In this document: one piece after another, positions 59,179 to 64,000 of the stretch
Layout: each line of letters opens with the position of its first letter
How positions within the stretch are numbered: position 1 is the first letter of the stretch
Source of the DNA: Ceratobasidium sp. AG-K
Taxonomy: Eukaryota > Basidiomycota > Agaricomycetes > Cantharellales > Ceratobasidiaceae
Assembly (NCBI GenBank): GCA_037039685.1
Contig: JAWNGF010000001.1
Span: 6,448,001 to 6,512,000 of the forward strand
Reading direction: 5' to 3'
DNA length: 64,000 nucleotides
Notes under the pieces: model-generated
Told to the model about the DNA's origin: nothing
Seen by the model: the letters and a program-made list of their open reading frames with translations, nothing else
The model's database searches: none
Position numbers and translations under genes: made by a program

Positions 59179-59375
59179 AGTCCCTAAAACTCTTTATTGA
59201 AGACGTTCATCGTAACTACATATACGAACAGTACGACGAACTAGGAGTAATCAACGCGTTGTTCTTGGAAGACAAAAATCTTGAATTGATATTTTTGAGA
59301 AGTTTGCGCATCATTAAAGACAGAAGGGTTCGAAGAAGAATCCGTGATATTTTGTACGGTCTGGGATCCCAATAA
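59100..59375 (+). CDS. ATG-less open frame B of element 1
   Basis: Open in the -1 frame relative to frame A from 59,100 to the TAA at 59,373-59,375, also without any ATG. It encodes a helical, charged segment ending in a basic stretch (IIKDRRVRRRIRDILYGLG). It overlaps frame A by 79 bases and ends 25 bases before the gag ATG. A likely reading is a -1 extension of frame A. Confidence 0.5.
   Translation, partial: YYRTQPFSVGPRPRLTQEQHREQLRLESLKLFIEDVHRNYIYEQYDELGVINALFLEDKNLELIFLRSLRIIKDRRVRRRIRDILYGLGSQ
59115..59121 (+). promoter_or_regulatory. Candidate -1 slippery site between frames A and B
   Basis: C CCT TTT, in the X XXY YYZ form, in the correct phase for frame A and inside the A/B overlap. 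The downstream structure is weak (GGGAC near 59,126 with GTCCC near 59,180). Confidence 0.4.
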
Positions 59376-59400
59376 ATCTACCTGTTTTCCCCACTCCGAT

Positions 59401-60753
59401 ATGTCAAGAGCCCCATCACCTAGTCAAGGGGGATTTACCCAAATCTCAGCGACATCTGGACCTGAGGTAGTTGCACATGCAATCAATGCCTTAATAGACG
59501 AAGTGCGAAAAATTAACGGTCATATTAATGCCTTAAATGGTATCACCTCTACCCTAGAACAGGGGATCAACAATAACATTGCAGATATCCACGCAATTCA
59601 AAATCAAACTGCACAAATTGCACCCCTTCACCAATTAATGAATGCAGTGTCTCAGTCACTTGCAAACTTAGGGGCAACACCCTCCACCACCGCGTCAACA
59701 ACCACCCCAGGATACAAACTCAAAATGCATCCCCCAGAAGAATTTTCTGGAGATGTAGATAAATTTGACAAGTTTAAGTCGCAATGTACCTTGTACATAA
59801 ATCATACGTCGCCACAAGCAACCACAGAACAAAAAATCACTTATATCATGGGTTATTGCAAGGGGCCTGCCTATGTATGGATGCAACCTGGAATTGATGT
59901 AGACACAGCAAGAAGGGGAGCAACAAATTGGCTACACGACATGGATGAATTCTGGAACGAAATGCAAGCTAGGTTTGGCGATGTTCACAAGATCGACCAA
60001 TATAGACAATTATACAAGAAATTGACCCAGAAGAACTCTGTCCAAGATTATCTACGAGACTTTGTCACTTATTCATCGGTACTTGGGTACACTGATCGAG
60101 TACTTCGTGATGATTTCTATGATGGTCTTAAGGATGAAATCAAGATGGCCATGGTGTCACAGAACTTTAAACCCCACGAAGTGACAAGGACATTCAACCA
60201 AGTTCGCGAAAGAGCCCTGGAAATTGACTCCACAATGAATGCTATTAACGCACCAAAGAAGTTGCAAAGCCCACAAACCACCACTTTGAAACAAAGTACT
60301 TCCAAGACAACCCCAAGTACTCCAAACGCCTCACTAGGTCAAAGATTCAATGTAAACAATCGAGTCTTTATGTCAAAACCTACAGGGGGGGTGCAATACG
60401 GCAAAATCTCAAGCATTACCCGAAACGCCAAGGGCCGTCCAGTTCCACAGATCTCCTGGGATGATGGGACAAAAGGAAATGTCCCTTTTGGAGCAATTCA
60501 AAGAGACACCCGAACCAGTAACCTCAACGCTCCTACCATCCAAACACCCAAACCGTCCACTCCTGCTAAAGACCCTAATGCAATGGATCTTGATGGAAAA
60601 GGAAAAGGACCAATGATCTGCTTCACCTGCGGCGGTAAGGGACACTCAGCAAGAGTCTGTCCTTCCAAGAACACAGTGTCAGGGTTTGAAGCCCAGATTG
60701 AAGAAATCTCTTCAGACATTGAATCGGGAAAAGACGTCACCGAGGCTTATTAA
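59401..60753 (+). CDS. Gag polyprotein of element 1
   Basis: The ATG at 59,401 (MSRAPSPSQGGFTQ) is the first ATG after the LTR promoter. An N-terminal helical region is followed by the retrotransposon gag domain (PPEEFSGDVDKFDKFKSQC, AYVWMQPGIDVDTARRGA, YRQLYKKLTQKNSVQDYLRD). Residues about 315-367 form an unusual segment (RVFMSKPTGGVQYGKISS, then PQISWDDGTKGNVPFGAIQ) that looks like a small Tudor/SH3-like barrel. A CCHC zinc knuckle (CFTCGGKGHSARVC) lies near residue 405-420. It ends TAA 60,751-60,753, overlapping the open pol frame. Confidence 0.9.
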   Translation: MSRAPSPSQGGFTQISATSGPEVVAHAINALIDEVRKINGHINALNGITSTLEQGINNNIADIHAIQNQTAQIAPLHQLMNAVSQSLANLGATPSTTASTTTPGYKLKMHPPEEFSGDVDKFDKFKSQCTLYINHTSPQATTEQKITYIMGYCKGPAYVWMQPGIDVDTARRGATNWLHDMDEFWNEMQARFGDVHKIDQYRQLYKKLTQKNSVQDYLRDFVTYSSVLGYTDRVLRDDFYDGLKDEIKMAMVSQNFKPHEVTRTFNQVRERALEIDSTMNAINAPKKLQSPQTTTLKQSTSKTTPSTPNASLGQRFNVNNRVFMSKPTGGVQYGKISSITRNAKGRPVPQISWDDGTKGNVPFGAIQRDTRTSNLNAPTIQTPKPSTPAKDPNAMDLDGKGKGPMICFTCGGKGHSARVCPSKNTVSGFEAQIEEISSDIESGKDVTEAY

Positions 60754-62717
60754 GGAGCCAAGTACTCGGTGATATATTAGCTAGTAATATGGATGAACTA
60801 GAAATCATGTCAATATCAAATGAAAACCAATTATACCTTGATTTCACCGCTCACCCACTAGCTACGGCTCCTGGTTCTAAGTCAGTTAACAGATCAAAAA
60901 GATTCTCTGGACAAGCACTTCTTGACTGCGGCGCAACCTCCTGTTTCATCAACCCTTCCCTAGCAAAAGAGGCAAACCTTCCCCTTTTCCAACACGAAAA
61001 ACCCAAGACTCTGCGAGTTATAGACGGACGAGAAGTCTCGTCTGGAAAAGTCACCCACTATACCAAGTTTAAACTTATCATGGGAACACATTCCAGCGAA
61101 ATAGAATGTCATGTTACAAACATTGGGAGACACCCTATCGTACTTGGGATGTCATGGCTCAAGAAACATAACCCACAAATTAATTGGAAAAATAGGACAA
61201 TTGCATACACAAGCGAATTCTGCTCAAAAAACTGCCTAGAAGTCCCATCTACGCTCCAAATCGCAGCAGAAACTACATTACCAGAGGAATACAAAGAGTT
61301 CGCAGATGTGTTCGACGAGTCCAGATTAGAAGAACTCCCACCTCACAGGCCAACTGACATTACGCTCGACCTCCTACCAGAAGCTAAACTAAAGCATGGC
61401 CCTATTTACAAAACATCCCCAGCTGAAGACAAAGAAATGAAGAAAGTACTAGAAACCCTTATCCAAAGGGGACACATTCAGATTTCTAAGTCCCCTTTGG
61501 CTTCCCCGGTTCTGTTTGTCAAAAAACCACATCCAGAAGATCCAAACAACCCAGAATTACACTTTTGCGTTGACTACAGATATGTGAATTCGCTATGCAA
61601 ATTCAACGCAAGTGGAATACCTCTATTGGACCAATGGCTAAGGGCCCTGGAAGGATTTGTCATTGGCACCACTCTAGACTTGGCTCAAGGATTCCATCAA
61701 ACCCGAATAGCAGCAGGCCATGAATGGAAAACAGCATTCAAAACTCAATACGGCATGTACGAATGGAAAGTCATGCCCTTCGGTCTCAAAAACGCTCCAT
61801 CAAGCTTCCAGTCCCTAATGAACTCTATATTCAGGGACATTATGGGGGTTTTCGTACTCGTATACATTGATGATATCTTTGTTTTTTCCAAACGAATCGA
61901 AGATCATCCAGGACACGTAAAAGAGGTGCTAAGGAGACTAAGGGAACACAAGCTGATTGCGAAATTAAGGAAATGCAAGTTCCACCAAACCAAACTGGAC
62001 TGGGTAGGATTGGTCATTTCCAATAAAGGAATCGAAACGGATCAGGAAAAGGTCACGGCGGCTATGAATTGGAAAGCTCCCAAAAATGTCAAACAAGTTC
62101 AAGAATTCCTAGGATTCGTCAATTTCTATCAAAGATTCATTCAAGACTTTGCCGGCAAAGCCAGACCTTTGTACAACCTACTTAAGAAGGATCAAAAGTG
62201 GCAGTGGACAAGCAAAGAACAAGAGGCCATGAATGCACTAAAAGAAGCTCTTAAAGTGGCACCTGTAATGATGCAGCCCGATCAGAATAAGGAATTTTTC
62301 CTCGAGACAGATGCGTTGGGATTTGCCACAGGAGCAGTCTTATCTCAGAAGGATGAAGAAGGGAAATTACACCCTGTAGCTTTCCTTTCTAAATCACTAA
62401 ATCCGGCTGAGCAAAACTATGACATTTTCGACAAAGAACTATTAGCAATAATTAGAGCTTTTAAAGAATGGCGGCACTTACTTCAAGGCACAGAAAAAGC
62501 CATTCAAGTGATAACAGATCACAAAAATTTGGAATACTTCTCATCATCCAAACAATTGAATCAACGCCAAATCTGCTGGATGAATTTCTTGGTAGACTTC
62601 AACTTCCAAATCTTGTACAGGCCAGGAAGTCAAAACAAAAAAGCAGATATTCTCTCAAGGCGATATGACCTAGAACCTTTGGGGGGGTGTCCCGACTTGG
62701 GTCAATTAGGTATATAA
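60723..62717 (+). CDS. Pol polyprotein (protease, reverse transcriptase, RNase H) of element 1, truncated
   Basis: The frame is open from 60,723; its first ATG is at 60,789. The aspartic protease has DCGATSCFI (Cys where Ser or Thr is usual) and HPIVLGMSWLKKHNP. The reverse transcriptase shows ELPPHRPTDITLDL, SPLASPVLFVKKPH, DLAQGFHQTRIAAGHEWKTA, MPFGLKNAPSSFQSLMN and the catalytic YIDDIFVFS. RNase H follows (LETDALGFATGAVLSQ, DKELLAIIRAFKEWRHLL, VITDHKNLEYF). The true pol sequence ends at about 62,687; the last ten codons are read from the inverted LTR. Integrase is absent. Confidence 0.92.
   Translation: MGKRRHRGLLRSQVLGDILASNMDELEIMSISNENQLYLDFTAHPLATAPGSKSVNRSKRFSGQALLDCGATSCFINPSLAKEANLPLFQHEKPKTLRVIDGREVSSGKVTHYTKFKLIMGTHSSEIECHVTNIGRHPIVLGMSWLKKHNPQINWKNRTIAYTSEFCSKNCLEVPSTLQIAAETTLPEEYKEFADVFDESRLEELPPHRPTDITLDLLPEAKLKHGPIYKTSPAEDKEMKKVLETLIQRGHIQISKSPLASPVLFVKKPHPEDPNNPELHFCVDYRYVNSLCKFNASGIPLLDQWLRALEGFVIGTTLDLAQGFHQTRIAAGHEWKTAFKTQYGMYEWKVMPFGLKNAPSSFQSLMNSIFRDIMGVFVLVYIDDIFVFSKRIEDHPGHVKEVLRRLREHKLIAKLRKCKFHQTKLDWVGLVISNKGIETDQEKVTAAMNWKAPKNVKQVQEFLGFVNFYQRFIQDFAGKARPLYNLLKKDQKWQWTSKEQEAMNALKEALKVAPVMMQPDQNKEFFLETDALGFATGAVLSQKDEEGKLHPVAFLSKSLNPAEQNYDIFDKELLAIIRAFKEWRHLLQGTEKAIQVITDHKNLEYFSSSKQLNQRQICWMNFLVDFNFQILYRPGSQNKKADILSRRYDLEPLGGCPDLGQLGI
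60726..60772 (+). promoter_or_regulatory. -1 ribosomal frameshift signal between gag and pol
   Basis: Slippery heptamer G GGA AAA at 60,726-60,732 in gag phase, a 4-nt spacer, then a hairpin with perfect 8-bp arms TCACCGAG (60,737-60,744) and CTCGGTGA (60,765-60,772), extendable inside by GCT/AGC. The pol frame is open in the -1 register from 60,723, so slippage would give a Gag-Pol fusion. Confidence 0.72.
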
Positions 62718-63102
62718 AAGGTTAAGGGGTTCGACTTAAACAAGTCTTTGAACCCAAGGAGTGGTGATGAGTAAGAGGATTTGATTAGGCAAGTCCTAGT
62801 GGAGAGGAGGTCAAGCCTTGTCGTTAACCAGCTTGACCTCTGGGTTTATATACATGAGGGATCAGTGCCACGTCATCATTTATCAGTGTGGGAAAGCCGA
62901 GTACAACCGATGATAAGCGAGATAAGAGATATGACTCGACATTCTGGAAGTTCCGGAAGCATCACTAATATCAAATGAAAAGACAAATACGTCACATGAT
63001 ACAAATTAAGCGCCAGAGGACATTTGTACCAAAAAAGGAAAGTGTTCGGAAAAAAAGATATAAAATCAGAATTAAATGTCTGAGCTTAGTCAGCTCATGA
63101 CA
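62688..63102 (-). repeat. 3' LTR of element 2 (minus strand)
   Basis: 415 bp; on the minus strand it starts TGTCATGAGC and ends GTCGGGACA. About 94% identical to the LTR at 57,664, in opposite orientation. A run of seven G residues precedes it on the plus strand. Confidence 0.92.
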
Positions 63103-63115
63103 TTACCCCCTCCTA
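63103..63115 (-). other. Polypurine tract of element 2
   Basis: On the minus strand AGGAGGGGGTAA lies directly before the LTR and overlaps the stop codon of pol, as expected for the plus-strand primer. Confidence 0.7.
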
Positions 63116-64000
63116 AGGGCCTGGCGCGGTGGGATGGAGTTTGTGAAATTTATCAACTATTTCAGGAGCGTTCTTGAGATCTTCCTTTGACTGCCAAGAG
63201 TTGTCTGCATGAGAGTACCCTTTCCACTTAACGTAATAGTGGAGCTGGCGGCGGATTTTCTTGGAATTAAGGATCTCTTCAACCTCCCATTCTTCTTCTC
63301 CATCTTGTGTGACAATAGGGGGTGGTTGAGCGGGTTCGCGGCCGTGGGGATCAGAGTGGAATTTCTTGAGCAGCATGACATGGAAGACAGGATGAACTTT
63401 CATCGATTTTGGTAACTCCAGTCTGAAGGCGTGAGTCCCTACTTTTTCCAATACTTTGTAAGGGCCTAAAACTTTGTGAGAGAGTTTTACTGAAGGTCTG
63501 TCTGTGGATATGTTTTGATGATTAAGCCAGACTTTATCTCCAGGGTTTATCTCTTCTGGTTCTCTAGCTCCTTTATCAAAGTAATGTTTGTAGGACTGAT
63601 TTGCTAGGATGAGGGCGGCTTTGACTTCGTCGTATCCTTTCAACAGGAATTCCGCATGGGCATCAGCTTCAGGAACGGTATAGTCTGATTCTTCTCCTAT
63701 GTTCATTCTAGGGTTGAAACCTTGGCAGATTTGGAAAGGGGTTTTGCCAGTGGATGCTTGGGTTCCATTGTTGTATGCAAATTCTGCCATAGGGAGCAGG
63801 GCCACCCAGTCGTTTTGCCTATGGTTGACGAAAGCCCTGATAAAGATTTCAACGACTTGGTTTGCTCGTTCTGACTGTCCGTCTGTCCTTGGATGGTACG
63901 CCGTGCTGAAGGTAGGTTTTACATCTAACCGTTTGTACAGATGCCTAATGAACTTTGAGTTGAAAGTGGATCCTCTATCCGAGACTGTTGCTTTTGGAGT
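63113..64000 (-). CDS. Pol C-terminus of element 2: integrase core and chromodomain (partial)
   Basis: Reading leftwards from the window edge: VSDRGSTFNSKFIRHLY and TAYHPRTDGQSERANQVVE carry the second Asp and the Glu of the integrase DDE triad. MAEFAYNNGTQASTGKTPF, the GPY/F-like module (GPYKVLEKVGTHAFRLELP) and VHPVFHVMLLKKF follow. A chromodomain (EWEVEEILNSKKI, then YVKWKGYSHADNSWQ) lies near the end, stop at 63,113. Chromodomains of this kind steer integration to certain chromatin marks. The frame is open to the window edge. Confidence 0.92.
   Translation of the reverse strand, partial: TPKATVSDRGSTFNSKFIRHLYKRLDVKPTFSTAYHPRTDGQSERANQVVEIFIRAFVNHRQNDWVALLPMAEFAYNNGTQASTGKTPFQICQGFNPRMNIGEESDYTVPEADAHAEFLLKGYDEVKAALILANQSYKHYFDKGAREPEEINPGDKVWLNHQNISTDRPSVKLSHKVLGPYKVLEKVGTHAFRLELPKSMKVHPVFHVMLLKKFHSDPHGREPAQPPPIVTQDGEEEWEVEEILNSKKIRRQLHYYVKWKGYSHADNSWQSKEDLKNAPEIVDKFHKLHPTAPGP

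Larger units (their letters stand above)
57664..62687 (+). mobile_element. Ty3/gypsy LTR retrotransposon, element 1, interrupted before integrase
   Basis: Order: LTR (57,664-58,079), self-priming primer-binding site, ATG-less leader with two open frames, gag, pol with protease, reverse transcriptase and RNase H. At 62,688 the pol frame runs into the inverted LTR of another element, so the integrase is missing here. The 5-bp flank before the LTR is ATGTG; the partner repeat is not in the window. Confidence 0.93.
63103..64000 (-). mobile_element. Chromovirus-type Ty3/gypsy element 2, 3' end, continues beyond the window
   Basis: Inverted relative to element 1 and sharing its LTR family. It is most simply explained as insertion of element 2 into the pol gene of element 1; the rest of both elements would lie to the right of the window. 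Confidence 0.88.

Noticed and set aside
1..64000. CRISPR arrays, tRNA or rRNA genes
   Set aside because: No regularly spaced direct repeats and no cloverleaf-type or rRNA-like sequence was noticed; the organism is a eukaryote.

Overview
The window is nuclear DNA of a filamentous basidiomycete, most likely an Agaricomycete. Genes are densely packed, nearly all are split by many introns of roughly 50 nt, and neighbouring genes often sit 75-220 bp apart. The gene set is typical of such fungi: REV3, MOB1, SIN1, a SPINDLY/OGT-type protein, SART3/PRP24, ARP4, ERB1, ARG8, CWC21 and TRS20. There is also a signal-peptide plus single-TM protein of a kind common in mushrooms, and Ty3/gypsy chromoviruses. 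A Rhizoctonia/Ceratobasidium-like source fits but is only a guess. I saw no tRNA, rRNA or CRISPR array.

Region 1 (1-18.3 kb) reads REV3 (+), F-box protein (+), MOB1 (+), peroxisomal carrier (-), SIN1 (+) and the start of an O-GlcNAc transferase (+). The OGT stops dead inside its catalytic domain at about 18,328. After a spacer of about 37 bp (18,329-18,365) the sequence folds back. From 18,366 to about 32,103 it is the reverse complement of 4,806-18,328, so every gene from the REV3 3' half to OGT appears a second time in inverted order. The second arm differs from the first at roughly 7-10% of positions in the stretches I compared by eye. Most differences are one-base insertions or deletions in exons, introns and intergenic DNA alike, and no copy there keeps an intact reading frame. 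The pattern resembles an uncorrected single-molecule read that turned back on itself more than it resembles ageing duplicated genes, but only read mapping can settle this.

Region 2 (32.1-57 kb) starts abruptly inside a Zn2Cys6 transcription factor that still carries frame errors. It then becomes a clean gene-dense stretch: ARL1 (-), SART3/PRP24-like (+), ARP4 (-), ERB1 (+), a Q-rich protein (+), membrane dipeptidase 1 (+), ARG8 (-), CWC21 (-), TRS20 (+), membrane dipeptidase 2 (-) and a single-pass membrane protein (+). Several pairs are divergent with short shared promoters (ARL1/SART3, ARP4/ERB1, CWC21/TRS20) or closely convergent.

Region 3 (57-64 kb) is mobile DNA. A second copy of the membrane-protein gene is cut by a Ty3/gypsy LTR retrotransposon (from 57,664). 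That element has an LTR, a long leader with no ATG that holds two open frames, then gag and pol up to RNase H. Its integrase is missing because a second, oppositely oriented chromovirus begins at 62,688, seen as an LTR followed by chromodomain/integrase on the minus strand running out of the window. The first element shows three features worth attention: a 1,486-nt stretch without a single ATG upstream of gag, a 12-nt complementarity between the predicted mRNA 5' end and the primer-binding site (Tf1-style self-priming), and a -1 frameshift signal (slippery heptamer plus hairpin) in the gag/pol overlap.
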